A stretch of 64,000 bases of DNA, taken from positions 310,001 to 374,000 of the forward strand of contig NZ_CP060506.1 of the NCBI RefSeq assembly GCF_015240065.1, read 5' to 3'. This stretch comes from Nanchangia anserum. Lineage in GTDB: Bacteria; Actinomycetota; Actinomycetes; Actinomycetales; Actinomycetaceae. Below the pieces are notes generated by a model. It made no database searches. It was not told where the DNA came from and saw only the letters and a list, made by a program, of their open reading frames with translations. The position numbers and the translations under genes are program-made. Each line of letters begins with the position of its first letter. Position 1 is the stretch's first letter. Positions 34,368 through 43,736 of this stretch are shown here, piece after piece.

Positions 34368-35894
34368 GTGTCGAAAACATTTCATTCATTGCGCTACTAC
34401 AACTATCGGCTGTGGTTCACCTCGAACCTCGTGTCATCGACGGGGCAGTGGATGCAGCGCGTGGCTCAGGACTGGCTCGTCCTGACGGTACTCACGACCT
34501 CCTCCGGCTTCGCGGTGGGCATCACCACGGCACTTCAGTTCCTGCCCCAGCTGCTCTTCTCGGTCCATTCCGGGCTGCTCGCCGATCGCTTCAATCGACG
34601 CCATATCTTGCAACTGACCCAGGTGTTTACGGCGCTGACCTCGGTCGTCATGGGGATACTCGTGCTCACCGACACCGCCCAGCTGTGGCACGTCTACGCG
34701 CTGGCGTTTGCTGCGGGAACGGCGAATACCTTGGGAACCCCGGTCCGCCAGACCTTCGTCTCTGAACTCGTCGCGCCTGCCGATCTGCCCAACGCGGTGG
34801 GACTGAATTCGACGGCATTCAACGGCGCGCGCATGATCGGGCCGGCCATCGCCGGCGTCGCTATCGCCTGGGTAGGAACCGGGTGGGTGTTCATCCTCAA
34901 TGCCGTGCTCTTCCTCGTCCCCATCATCACGCTGGCGATCATGCGTGTGGCCGACCTGCGCGAGGTCCCCGTCACCCCTCGTCACAAGGGCATGATTCGC
35001 GAGGGACTCGCCTACGTTAAACAGCGCAGCGACATCGTCCTCATCACGATGGTGGCGACGGTCATCTCTATGCTCGGTTTCAACCACCAGCTCACCCAGG
35101 GCGTCATGGCGACGACGGTGTACGGCAAGGGAGCCGGGGAATACGGCTTGTTGGGGTCCGTCATGGCGATGGGGTCCCTCGCCGGAGCACTGCTGGCGGC
35201 TCGTCGGTCGCGCCCGCGCGTCGCCCTCGTCTTTGGATCCGGGCTGGCTTACGGATTGTGTCAATGCATCCTGGCACTCGCCCCGACCTACGCCTGGTAC
35301 GCGATCCTGCTAGTCCCCACGGGGCTGCTCATGCTGACGTTTATCACCGCGGCAAACGCGACGATTCAGGTGTCGACACCGCCCGAGATGCGCGGCCGCG
35401 TCATGAGCATCTACTTTCTCTTCTACCTCGGCGTTACGCCGATTGGTGCCCCGCTGATCGGGTGGATTGCCGAGCACATTGGCGCGCGCTGGAGCGTCGG
35501 CATCGGCGGGATCGGGTCCGTGATTGCGGCCGCCGTGGCGATCGTGTGCGCGTGGCGGCGCTGGCACGTCCACGTCGTCGCCCGCCAGGCGTTCCCCTAC
35601 GTCAACGTGTGGGGACCGCGTGAACGCGCATGGGCAGACGAGCAGTGCGACGCCGGACGTGACCTGTGTATGGCGCTGGAGCAGGCCTATGCTGGCGGCG
35701 GACAGCCGGGTCCGGCCGGACGCGTGCTGTACGGGACGATGGATGCCGAGGCTGCGCGTTACGCCGCCCACGAAATGGGGGAGCGGTTGACGCACCCGTA
35801 TTACTGGAAGCGCCGCTACCGCGAGCGGATTCGCCCGAAGTTTCCCCGCGTCACTCGCGTGCGCGGGCCGCGGGATGAGGAGAACGAGGGTTAG
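34368..35894 (+). CDS. MFS transporter, DHA3/enterobactin-exporter-like
   Basis: A 508-residue secondary transporter with 11-12 membrane segments. The first loop motif is LLADRFNRRHILQLTQ and the N terminus FHSLRYYNYRLWFTSNLVSSTGQWMQRVAQDWL is typical of the MFS_3/DHA3 group of drug or siderophore exporters. After the last membrane helix (about residue 395) there is a soluble tail of about 110 residues, charged and aromatic, that I do not recognise. The start is GTG at 34368 after AAGGACAGG. Its last 4 bases overlap the end of the convergent purU. Substrate unknown. Confidence 0.82.
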   Translation: MSKTFHSLRYYNYRLWFTSNLVSSTGQWMQRVAQDWLVLTVLTTSSGFAVGITTALQFLPQLLFSVHSGLLADRFNRRHILQLTQVFTALTSVVMGILVLTDTAQLWHVYALAFAAGTANTLGTPVRQTFVSELVAPADLPNAVGLNSTAFNGARMIGPAIAGVAIAWVGTGWVFILNAVLFLVPIITLAIMRVADLREVPVTPRHKGMIREGLAYVKQRSDIVLITMVATVISMLGFNHQLTQGVMATTVYGKGAGEYGLLGSVMAMGSLAGALLAARRSRPRVALVFGSGLAYGLCQCILALAPTYAWYAILLVPTGLLMLTFITAANATIQVSTPPEMRGRVMSIYFLFYLGVTPIGAPLIGWIAEHIGARWSVGIGGIGSVIAAAVAIVCAWRRWHVHVVARQAFPYVNVWGPRERAWADEQCDAGRDLCMALEQAYAGGGQPGPAGRVLYGTMDAEAARYAAHEMGERLTHPYYWKRRYRERIRPKFPRVTRVRGPRDEENEG

Positions 35895-36742
35895 CGGAAC
35901 ACGACGGTGCGGTCGCCATTGAGGAGCACCCGGTGCTCGGTGTGCCAGCGCACCGCCTGAGCGAGAACCCGCCTCTCGACGTCTTGTCCGAGCGCCACCA
36001 TCTCGCGTGTGGAATCGGCGTGGCTGACTCGGGTGACGTCTTGCTCGATGATGGGGCCCTCGTCGAGATCGGGGGTCACGTAATGCGCGGTGGCTCCGAT
36101 GAGCTTGACGCCGCGCTTGTGAGCTTGGGCGTAGGGGCGTGCCCCCTTAAATGAGGGCAGGAACGAATGGTGAATGTTGATGACCGATCCTTTGAGCTCC
36201 TCGCAGACGCGATCCGAGAGAATCTGCATGTAGCGGGCGAGCACGACGAGTTCGACGTTTTCACTGCGGACGAGATCGAGCAACTGCTGCTCGGCGTGGT
36301 CCTTCGTGTCCACGGTGACGGGGATATTGAGGAAAGGAACGGAATAGAACTGGGCCAGCGGAGCGAGATCGGGATGGTTACCGACGACGGCGACGGGATC
36401 GATGCCCAGCCCGTGAGTGTCGCGGCGATACAGCAGGTCGGCCAGGCAATGACCCTCTTTGGACACCATGATGATCGTGCGCGCCGGGCGTCCCTGGTCA
36501 GCGATGCGCAGATCAAGTGAGAATTCGCGAACGGCGGGATCTAGGGCCTCGCGCACCGCTGACTCGCCACCGGGCGCGTCGAGTTCGATGCGCATGAAGA
36601 ATAGTCCGGTCTCGGGATCGCCGAACTGCTGTGACTGGATGATGTTGCACCCGATGGCGCACACGGCGCCCGACACGGCGGCGACAATGCCCGGGCGGTC
36701 GGGACACGACAGGGTGACGATGAGATGAGCGGATGCAGCCAT
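35891..36742 (-). CDS. purU: Formyltetrahydrofolate deformylase
   Basis: Hydrolyses 10-formyl-THF to formate and THF, balancing one-carbon units and supplying formate to purine synthesis. The 283-residue product has an N-terminal ACT domain (LIVTLSCPDRPGIVAAVSGA) and a C-terminal formyltransferase-fold domain with INIHHSFLPSFKGARPYAQA and TPDLDEGPIIEQD carrying the Asn/His/Asp catalytic residues. It is divergent from the riboswitch-controlled glyA-folD pair, giving a local one-carbon group. Confidence 0.94.
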   Translation of the reverse strand: MAASAHLIVTLSCPDRPGIVAAVSGAVCAIGCNIIQSQQFGDPETGLFFMRIELDAPGGESAVREALDPAVREFSLDLRIADQGRPARTIIMVSKEGHCLADLLYRRDTHGLGIDPVAVVGNHPDLAPLAQFYSVPFLNIPVTVDTKDHAEQQLLDLVRSENVELVVLARYMQILSDRVCEELKGSVINIHHSFLPSFKGARPYAQAHKRGVKLIGATAHYVTPDLDEGPIIEQDVTRVSHADSTREMVALGQDVERRVLAQAVRWHTEHRVLLNGDRTVVFR

Positions 36743-36846
36743 GCCGCCAGCCTAGCGATGAGCCGTGACAACAGTCTTGGCGGTCCACGGCTCAACGTGG
36801 CGGCGGGGGTGGATCCGCGCTGCCGCTGCCTCGCCGGCTGGGTTAG

Positions 36847-36930
36847 GGTGGAGACGTCGCGACTGGCGTGGGTGGGCCACCACCGGGGAGCGACTGAGAC
36901 GGCGGGATCCAGCCGCCCGCCTGGGCTGGA
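36847..36930 (+). promoter_or_regulatory. ZTP (pfl) riboswitch
   Basis: The leader of glyA contains both diagnostic parts of the ZTP/ZMP riboswitch: GTCGCGACTGGCG with the hairpin GTGGGCCACCAC leading into CACCGGGGAGCGAC, then after a variable stem CCGCCCGCCTGGGC. These match the pfl-motif consensus as I remember it almost base for base. The class senses ZTP/ZMP, signals of 10-formyl-THF shortage, and switches on folate and purine genes, fitting glyA-folD downstream. Confidence 0.88.
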
Positions 36931-36962
36931 CCGGCAACGCTGATTGACTCAGGAGAGATCAC

Positions 36963-38261
36963 GTGACGACCATCCACACCGCACACAACCAGAACCTTGC
37001 CCAGTTCGACCCCGAGATCGCGGGAGTGCTCGATCTCGAACTTGAACGCCAGCGCACGACGCTGGAGATGATTGCGTCTGAGAATTTTGTGCCGCGCGCG
37101 GTTTTGCAGGCGCAGGGATCGGTGCTGACGAACAAGTATGCCGAGGGCTATCCGGGGCGTCGCTACTACGGCGGATGCGAGGCGGTCGACCAAGCCGAAA
37201 ACCTCGCGATTGAGCGAGCGAAGGCCGTTTTTGGGGCGGGCTACGTCAACGTTCAACCCCATGCCGGTGCCCAGGCCAACGCTGCGGTGCTGCACGCGCT
37301 TGCCAAGCCGGGCGACACCATCCTCGGTCTGGCGTTGGATCACGGCGGACATCTGACGCACGGGATGAAGATCAACTTCTCGGGCAAGATCTACAACGCG
37401 ACGGCCTACCAGGTCGATCCCGAGACGATGCGCGTCGACATGGATCAGGTTCGCGAAGCGGCCCTGAAGCATCGTCCGACGGTGATTATCGCCGGGTGGT
37501 CGGCGTACTCGCGCCACCTAGATTTTGCGGCGTTCCGCGAGATCGCCGATGAGGTTGGCGCCTACCTGTGGACCGATATGGCCCACTTCGCCGGCCTTGT
37601 CGCCGCGGGACTGCACCCGTCGCCGGTTCCCTATTCCGACGTCGTGTCGACGACGGTCCACAAGACCCTGGGCGGGCCGCGCTCGGGCATGCTTTTGGCC
37701 AAGGACGACACCTTGGCGAAGAAGCTTAACTCCGCGGTATTCCCCGGCCAGCAGGGCGGTCCCCTCATGCATGTCATCGCCGCGAAGGCCGTCGCCATGA
37801 AGTATGCCCAGACCGAGGAATTTGCCGATCGCCAGGCGCGCACCCTTGAGGGTGCGAAGATCATCGCCGAGCGTCTGTGCGCTGACGACGTGAAAGACAC
37901 GGGTATCCGGCTGCTGACGGGCGGCACGGACGTTCACCTCGTCATGGTGGACCTGCGCGACTCCGCCCTCAATGGTCAGGAGGGCGAAGACCTCCTCCAC
38001 GCCGCCGGCATCACGATCAACCGCAATACGGTGCCGTTCGATCCGCGTCCGCCGGCCGTGGGCTCGGGATTGCGCATCGGTACCCCGGCGCTCGCGACCC
38101 GCGGATTTGGAGCTGAGGAATTCCGTGAGGTTGCCGACATCATCGCGACCGCACTCGTCGACGCGTGCACCGGCGAGGCCGACACCCAGGCCCTGCGCGA
38201 GCGAGTCTCGGCGTTGACGGACCGCTTCGCCCTCTATCCCGATCTCAACCAGTCGAACTGA
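36963..38261 (+). CDS. glyA: Serine hydroxymethyltransferase
   Basis: PLP enzyme converting serine and THF to glycine and 5,10-methylene-THF. The 432-residue product contains [27 protein letters not shown], the PLP lysine in [14 protein letters not shown] (usually THKTLRGPRGG), and VTGGTDVHL-like [14 protein letters not shown]. Start is GTG at 36963 after AGGAGA. It is preceded by the ZTP riboswitch and followed 7 bases later by folD, so both are under the same RNA switch. Confidence 0.96.
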   Translation: MTTIHTAHNQNLAQFDPEIAGVLDLELERQRTTLEMIASENFVPRAVLQAQGSVLTNKYAEGYPGRRYYGGCEAVDQAENLAIERAKAVFGAGYVNVQPHAGAQANAAVLHALAKPGDTILGLALDHGGHLTHGMKINFSGKIYNATAYQVDPETMRVDMDQVREAALKHRPTVIIAGWSAYSRHLDFAAFREIADEVGAYLWTDMAHFAGLVAAGLHPSPVPYSDVVSTTVHKTLGGPRSGMLLAKDDTLAKKLNSAVFPGQQGGPLMHVIAAKAVAMKYAQTEEFADRQARTLEGAKIIAERLCADDVKDTGIRLLTGGTDVHLVMVDLRDSALNGQEGEDLLHAAGITINRNTVPFDPRPPAVGSGLRIGTPALATRGFGAEEFREVADIIATALVDACTGEADTQALRERVSALTDRFALYPDLNQSN

Positions 38262-38268
38262 GGACGTC

Positions 38269-39174
38269 ATGCGTAAGGGATGGAATGGCCCGGCGCGCCT
38301 GCTCGACGGAGCCGGGATTGCCGCCACGATCAAGGACGAACTGGCCGAGCGCGTGCGGGTACTCACCGAACGCGGTTACACCCCCGGGCTGGGAACGATT
38401 CTCGTCGGCACCGATCCCGGCTCGGTGGCCTATGTCGCGGGCAAGCACCGTGACTGCGCCGAGGTGGGAATCGCCTCGATTCGGGTGGACCTCGACGCCG
38501 ATGCGACGCAGGAGCAGATCGACGCGGCGATCGATCAGCTCAACGCCGATCCCGCCTGCACGGGCTACATCGTTCAGCTGCCTCTGCCGCGTGGTATCGA
38601 CCAAAACACCGTGCTTGAGCGAATTGATCCCGACAAGGACGCCGACGGGCTTCACCCGATGAATCTGGGGCGTGCCGTGCTGCGTGTATCCGAGCCGATC
38701 GAGTCCCCGCTGCCGTGCACGCCGCGCGCGTGCATCGAACTCATGCAGCGCCACGGCATCGACCTGGAGGGTGCCGATGTGACCGTCGTCGGACGCGGTA
38801 CGACCGTCGGCCGCTCCATTGGGCTGCTGCTCGGGCGTAAGGACATCAACGCGACGGTGACGTCGTGCCACACCCGCACCCGAGATCTGGCGGCTGCATG
38901 TCGAGGTGCCGACGTCATCATTGCCGCCTCGGGCCAAGCCGGGCTCATCACCGCCGACATGGTCAAACCCGGTGCTGTCGTCCTCGACGTTGGCGTGTCG
39001 CGCATTACCGATCCGAGCACGGGAAAGACCCGCTTGGCGGGCGACGTTGCGGACGGGGTGGACGAGGTGGCTGGCTGGTTGTCGCCGAACCCCGCCGGGG
39101 TCGGACCGATGACGCGGGCCCTGCTGCTCGTCAACGTCGTCGAGGCGGCGGAACGGCGCGCTGGCATCCGCTAA
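38269..39174 (+). CDS. folD: Methylenetetrahydrofolate dehydrogenase/cyclohydrolase
   Basis: Bifunctional enzyme oxidising 5,10-methylene-THF to 10-formyl-THF. The 301-residue product has the catalytic Tyr-x3-Lys in [11 protein letters not shown], the motif [25 protein letters not shown], and the Rossmann motif [14 protein letters not shown]. The C terminus [13 protein letters not shown] is typical. Start follows GAGGAC. It takes the product of GlyA directly. Confidence 0.95.
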   Translation: MRKGWNGPARLLDGAGIAATIKDELAERVRVLTERGYTPGLGTILVGTDPGSVAYVAGKHRDCAEVGIASIRVDLDADATQEQIDAAIDQLNADPACTGYIVQLPLPRGIDQNTVLERIDPDKDADGLHPMNLGRAVLRVSEPIESPLPCTPRACIELMQRHGIDLEGADVTVVGRGTTVGRSIGLLLGRKDINATVTSCHTRTRDLAAACRGADVIIAASGQAGLITADMVKPGAVVLDVGVSRITDPSTGKTRLAGDVADGVDEVAGWLSPNPAGVGPMTRALLLVNVVEAAERRAGIR

Positions 39175-39242
39175 CGGATCAGCGGAGCCGGACGAGTCCG
39201 GGTACGGTGAGAGCGAAGAAAATCGACTAAGGAGGACGGCGC

Positions 39243-40322
39243 ATGCACGTGCCAAGGGGCCGAACCGTGACACGGACGCGATGGGCAGCGCTAACGCTGT
39301 GCAGCCTCGCGGTCCTTGCGACCACCGCGTGCGGGGCGGCGGGATCGCAATCGGCACCGTCGCATGCGAGTTCGCGCGCGCCGATTGTGTGCTTCGCGGA
39401 TTCGGCAGCTGCCGAGACCTCCGTGACCGACGCCTACGTCGCCGCCGTAAAGAAGGCGGCAACCTCCGATAGTGACGACAAGCTGACCGTCCGCGATCCC
39501 TATCGGGCGGAAACGGCGAAGGAAGCTCTCGATGAGGCGGCGAAGGCCGGATGCGGCACCGTCATCACGACCTCCGCGTCAATGGCATCGGGGGCGCGCC
39601 AGGCGGCTCGAACCCACGACGACATCGTCTACGAGGCCGCGGGCATCGCCCTCAGCGACAAGAATCCCGCGAACCTCGTCGCCCTCAACATGGGCTTCGA
39701 CCAGCCGGCTTTCCTCGCTGGCTACGCCGCTGCCGGGACAACGCGCAGTGGCATCGTCGGTGTCATCTCGGCATCCACTGAGACCTCGCGCACCGTCGAG
39801 GGATTCGCCGCCGGCGTGGACTTTTACAACCAAGCCAAGGGCACGGGTGTCGTCGTCAACGGCTGGAATGCCGCGACGAAGAAGGCCGGAGCCGCGACGT
39901 CAGACGCCGAGGTTCGCGCCCAGGTTGGCACCCAGGTGGGACAGAAGGCCGACATTATCCTCGTCGACGCCGATGCCTATTCCCCGGCGGCACTCGCCGC
40001 CCTCACCGACGTCGATTCGGAGGTGTCGGTCGTTTTCGTCGGTGAAGACGCGTGGGAGACACACGCCGATTCCCGCGACGCCATCATGACGTCTCTCGTC
40101 CCCGATCCCGACGCCCTCGCCGGTCCGATGCTCGCGGTTGCGCGACTCGATCGCGTGCACGCCGGCAGCGATGTCGGGTTCACGAGGACGTATTCGTCGG
40201 CCCACCTGGCGGATTTCCGCAGCTGGGGAGTGCGCCTCAACGACGAATTGGTTCACGATATTGACTCGCTGCGCGCCCAACTGGCTAAGGGTGACATTGT
40301 CATCGGAGAAACATCGAAGTGA
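39243..40322 (+). CDS. BMP-family substrate-binding lipoprotein
   Basis: A 359-residue predicted lipoprotein: signal peptide with lipobox LATTAC followed by GAAGSQS, then a periplasmic-binding fold resembling the BMP/PnrA family that binds purine nucleosides (IVYEAAGIALSDKNPANLVA; DQPAFLAGYAAAGTTRSGIVG; VGTQVGQKADIILVDADAYS; FVGEDAWETH). No ABC permease or ATPase is adjacent, so it is an orphan binding protein here; a nucleoside role is inferred only from the family and from the neighbouring one-carbon genes. An AAGGAGGAC precedes the ATG at 39243. The stop overlaps the xth start. Confidence 0.78.
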   Translation: MHVPRGRTVTRTRWAALTLCSLAVLATTACGAAGSQSAPSHASSRAPIVCFADSAAAETSVTDAYVAAVKKAATSDSDDKLTVRDPYRAETAKEALDEAAKAGCGTVITTSASMASGARQAARTHDDIVYEAAGIALSDKNPANLVALNMGFDQPAFLAGYAAAGTTRSGIVGVISASTETSRTVEGFAAGVDFYNQAKGTGVVVNGWNAATKKAGAATSDAEVRAQVGTQVGQKADIILVDADAYSPAALAALTDVDSEVSVVFVGEDAWETHADSRDAIMTSLVPDPDALAGPMLAVARLDRVHAGSDVGFTRTYSSAHLADFRSWGVRLNDELVHDIDSLRAQLAKGDIVIGETSK

Positions 40323-41131
40323 CGACAACAATCGCAACCGTTAACGTCAACGGAATTCGAGCCGCGTTCCGCAAGGGAATGGGGCAGTGGCTGAGCGCGT
40401 GCGGGGCTGACGTCGTGCTGACACAGGAAGTTCGCGCCCCCCACGACGTCGCAGCCACACTGTTTGGCGACGAGTGGGACGTGCGGGTTCTCGCCTCACA
40501 GCTGAAGGGCCGCGCGGGGGTGGGAATCGCCTGCCGGCGTTCCAGCGGCATCACGATCAGTGAGGTGGTTGAGGACGCGATTGCGGACGAACACGAATCC
40601 GACTCGGGGCGGTGGCTCGAGGCCATCCTCGACGTGCCGGGGAGGGTGGAGCCGGTGCGCGTCGTCTCGGCGTACCTGCATTCCGGGCAGGTCGATTCCC
40701 CCAAACTGACCTACAAGCTGTCCCACTTCGCTCGCGTGGAGAAGCGGCTCGCCGAGTTGGCGAGCGACGGCATCGATACGCTCGTTGCCGGTGATTTCAA
40801 CGTCGTGCGTTCCGAACGCGACATCAAGAACTGGAAGGGAAACCACAACAAGACCTCGGGTGTCCTCGACGAGGAAATCGCCTTCCTCGACCGATGGATG
40901 ACGGATCAGTGGGTTGACGTGTCCCGCGCGCTCGCGGGTGAGCAGCAGGGGCCCTATACGTGGTGGTCATGGCGCGGCAAAGCCTTCGACAATGACGCGG
41001 GGTGGCGCATCGATTACCACATGGCGTCTGCTCGGCTCGCGGCGAGCGCTGGCGGGTTGCGGGTGGACCGAGCGGATAGCTACGACGAGAGGTTTTCGGA
41101 TCACGCTCCCCTCGTGGTCAGCTACGAATGA
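40319..41131 (+). CDS. xth: Exodeoxyribonuclease III (AP endonuclease)
   Basis: Repairs abasic sites and trims 3' ends. The 270-residue EEP-family product shows TVNVNGIRAAFRKG, the metal-binding glutamate in VLTQEVRA, GDFNVVRSERDIKNWKGN and the C-terminal SDHAPLVVSYE. The GTG at 40319 overlaps the TGA of the lipoprotein gene (GTGA), implying coupled translation. A perfect hairpin follows. Confidence 0.94.
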   Translation: MTTTIATVNVNGIRAAFRKGMGQWLSACGADVVLTQEVRAPHDVAATLFGDEWDVRVLASQLKGRAGVGIACRRSSGITISEVVEDAIADEHESDSGRWLEAILDVPGRVEPVRVVSAYLHSGQVDSPKLTYKLSHFARVEKRLAELASDGIDTLVAGDFNVVRSERDIKNWKGNHNKTSGVLDEEIAFLDRWMTDQWVDVSRALAGEQQGPYTWWSWRGKAFDNDAGWRIDYHMASARLAASAGGLRVDRADSYDERFSDHAPLVVSYE

Positions 41132-41137
41132 GTGCCT

Positions 41138-41175
41138 AGCAGTGAGGGCCACCCGCGCGGGTGGCCCTCACTGCT
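41138..41175. terminator. Perfect 38-base palindrome between convergent genes
   Basis: Two 19-base halves are exact reverse complements (the centre CCCGCGCGGG forms the loop). It lies 6 bases after the xth stop and 11 bases before the stop of the convergent gene. No U-tract. Confidence 0.8.
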
Positions 41176-41185
41176 ATTGCGTTCC

Positions 41186-42409
41186 TCAGCGCGTGCGCAA
41201 GACGTTGCGCAGGTGAGCTGCCTTGCGCTCGTGGTGGCGCAGCCGGCGACGCAAGAACATCTTGACGGGGCCGCGCCCGCTGAAACGTTCGGTGTCCTCG
41301 GCGTCGTCGTCGATCCGATTGGGGTCGGTCTCGGGATCGAGATCCACCGAACCGGTGAGGCTGAGGTGCGGCCACGCCAAGGTGGAGCGGTCCGACAAGG
41401 TGACGTAGTTCGGCGTCTCATTGGCGTGCAAATGGTCGGCATCGTTGGGCTTGGCCGGCTGCGGCGGGTTCGCGATAAACGCCGCGGTCAACAAGACGAC
41501 GCGCGCCAGCAGGTTGACCCACAGCATGATCGTGATGATCGCGGCGAACGGGGCGAGCAACGGCGAATCGACCGCAGATACGGCCGACGTTCCCACCAGG
41601 CGCAGAATGCCCGATCCGACGACAAAGATTCCCGCCCCCATGAGGAGATCGCGGCGCATCGGGCGTATGCGCGAGACGACGCGGACCATGACGACGAGGA
41701 CGATCGCGTCGACGAGGGCGGCGAGGACGACCGTCGTCGTCCCGACGATGCGCGTCGCCACTGTCGAACCAATCCCCAGGGGTTCGAGAATCGCCGGACC
41801 AATCGTCGAATTGACGGTCGAGACGACTGCGGTGACGAGGACGCCGAGGAGCATAAAGGCGAATCCCGCGAGATCGCGAAGTTTATCGAAAACGGGATTG
41901 TCGGGAACGACGTGGATGCCGAACATCAGCCGCAGCGAATTCTTGATCGCCGTCATCACGGCAGATGCAGAGAACAGCAGGGTGACGACGGCGATAATCC
42001 CGGCGATCGACAAGACGTTCGTCGACTCGATCATCGTCGTCGGGTCAACCAGCCCCTCGGTTCCGTTCCAGCTCAACAAGGACGGAACGGTGTCGTTGAC
42101 GGCGCGGAAGACGGCGTCCATGAGATCCGGGCGCGAACCGAGGATGCGGAAGGTGATGGTGATGCCGATCGTCAGCGCCGACGCTAGGGAAAACAGCGCC
42201 GTGTAGGAAATACCTCCGGCCAGCAGGTTGCCGCGGTTACCGGAATAGCGCGTGAAGGCTCGCAGGACGCGCAGGGACATTGCCCAGTCGGTGATCGCCT
42301 TGATTTTGCCACCCAGCGTGGGGAAGTCGGCGACGGAGCGCAACGACGGGGTTGCTTCCGGATAGGTCGATCCAACGGGATCAGCAACCTGCTTGGGAGA
42401 GGAATTCAT
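41186..42409 (-). CDS. YihY/BrkB-family inner membrane protein
   Basis: A 407-residue membrane protein of the YihY/virulence factor BrkB family. Family features are the opening FTRYSGNRGNLLAGGISYTA and about six membrane helices (LASALTIGITITFRIL; VLSIAGIIAVVTLLFSASAVM; GFAFMLLGVLVTAVVSTV; VVLAALVDAIVLVVMVRVV; LLMGAGIFVVGSGILRLVG; IITIMLWVNLLARVVLLTAAF). The C terminus is a soluble acidic then basic tail of about 90 residues. Function of the family is not established; I would not call it ribonuclease BN. The ATG at 42409 avoids overlap with the divergent galK. Confidence 0.85.
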   Translation of the reverse strand: MNSSPKQVADPVGSTYPEATPSLRSVADFPTLGGKIKAITDWAMSLRVLRAFTRYSGNRGNLLAGGISYTALFSLASALTIGITITFRILGSRPDLMDAVFRAVNDTVPSLLSWNGTEGLVDPTTMIESTNVLSIAGIIAVVTLLFSASAVMTAIKNSLRLMFGIHVVPDNPVFDKLRDLAGFAFMLLGVLVTAVVSTVNSTIGPAILEPLGIGSTVATRIVGTTTVVLAALVDAIVLVVMVRVVSRIRPMRRDLLMGAGIFVVGSGILRLVGTSAVSAVDSPLLAPFAAIITIMLWVNLLARVVLLTAAFIANPPQPAKPNDADHLHANETPNYVTLSDRSTLAWPHLSLTGSVDLDPETDPNRIDDDAEDTERFSGRGPVKMFLRRRLRHHERKAAHLRNVLRTR

Positions 42410-42485
42410 GGCGCATACGCTACCAGGCCGCCTCATCGCCTCACATATAGTGGAAGGGTTGTAGCAGCGAGGCGAAAGGCTGGGC

Positions 42486-43736
42486 ATGGGCGCCGACGTT
42501 TATTTCACCGAGGCATGGACGCAGACCGAGGGCGCGCAGCGCGTGCGCACCCTGTTCGAGAATAGCTACGGGGCGCAGCCCGCCGGGGTCTGGCAGGCAC
42601 CGGGACGCGTCAACCTCATCGGGGAGCACACCGACTACAACGGAGGGGTCGCCTTGCCGATCGCTCTTCCTCACCGGACTTACGCGGCGATGTCGCCGCG
42701 CGAGGATCGCACGATCCGGCTCGTGTCCGCCCAAGATGACGGGGGCATTCGCGAGGTCAGCCTGGATGAGATCGGCCCCGCAGATTCTGCGCACCGCGTC
42801 GAGGGCTGGCCCGCGTACGTGGCTGGTGTCGCATGGGCGCTCGAGCAGGCGGGCGTTGAGGGCATCCGCGGTTTCGACCTCGCCATCGATTCGTGCGTCC
42901 CCTTCGGCTCGGGACTGTCGTCGTCGGCGGCCCTCGAATGTGCCGTCGCCGTGGGCCTGGATGCGCTGTTCGAGCTCGGCCTTGCCGGCAGCGCTGAGGA
43001 ACCGAATGACGAGGGGCGTAAGACGCTTGTCGCCGCGTGTATTCGCGCGGAAAACGACGTCGCCGGTGCGAACACAGGTGGCCTGGATCAGGCGGCGTCA
43101 CTGCGCTGCCGCGAGGGTGAAGCACTTTTCCTTGACTGTCGAACGGGGCGCACCGAGGGCGTCCCCTTTGACTTGGCGGCTGAGGGCCTGGCACTGCTCG
43201 TCACCGATACGCGCGCTCCGCACTCGCTGGCGGACGGACAGTACAACGAGCGCCGCGCGACGTGCGAGGCGGCTGCGGCTGAACTTGGCGTTGACGTGCT
43301 GGCGGACGTCACCGATCGCGACGCCGCGATCGAGAAGCTCGATGATGAGACTCAGGTCAAGCGCGTGCGCCACGTCGTCGACGAGATCGAGCGGACGTAT
43401 GCCTGCATCGATGCCCTGCGCTCGGGGCCGCTGCGCGGTGACGTGCTCGATCAGGTCGCCACCCTCTTCGACGGCTCTCACGATTCGCTGCGCGATGACT
43501 ATGAGGTGACGTGTCCCGAGCTCGACACCGCCGTCGACGTGGCTCGCGCCAAGGGCGCGCACGGTGCCCGAATGACCGGGGGCGGATTCGGCGGCTCCTG
43601 CATTGCCATCGTTGCGGCCGATCAGGTTGACGAGATCGCCCGCGCCATCGCCGAGGCCTACGCGGAGGCCGGGTTTAACGCACCGCAGTTCCTCCTCGCC
43701 TCGCCGTCGTTGCCCGCCGGTGCGGTGAGCGAGTGA
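42486..43736 (+). CDS. galK: Galactokinase
   Basis: GHMP kinase forming galactose 1-phosphate. The 416-residue product has the galactokinase signature GRVNLIGEHTDYNGG, the ATP-binding PFGSGLSSSAALECA and the third motif MTGGGFGGSCIAI. An insertion-like loop SAEEPNDEGRKT occurs near residue 175. No galT or galE is adjacent; instead the last 4 bases overlap the GTG of manC, pairing it with nucleotide-sugar synthesis. Confidence 0.94.
   Translation: MGADVYFTEAWTQTEGAQRVRTLFENSYGAQPAGVWQAPGRVNLIGEHTDYNGGVALPIALPHRTYAAMSPREDRTIRLVSAQDDGGIREVSLDEIGPADSAHRVEGWPAYVAGVAWALEQAGVEGIRGFDLAIDSCVPFGSGLSSSAALECAVAVGLDALFELGLAGSAEEPNDEGRKTLVAACIRAENDVAGANTGGLDQAASLRCREGEALFLDCRTGRTEGVPFDLAAEGLALLVTDTRAPHSLADGQYNERRATCEAAAAELGVDVLADVTDRDAAIEKLDDETQVKRVRHVVDEIERTYACIDALRSGPLRGDVLDQVATLFDGSHDSLRDDYEVTCPELDTAVDVARAKGAHGARMTGGGFGGSCIAIVAADQVDEIARAIAEAYAEAGFNAPQFLLASPSLPAGAVSE

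Noticed and set aside
41132-42187. Long arginine/aspartate-rich open frame opposite yihY
   Set aside because: It mirrors a well-supported membrane protein gene and has no recognisable motifs; high-GC antisense frames stay open by composition.
41186-42409. Ribonuclease BN annotation for the YihY protein
   Set aside because: That old assignment belongs to a different gene (rbn/elaC); this is a polytopic membrane protein.
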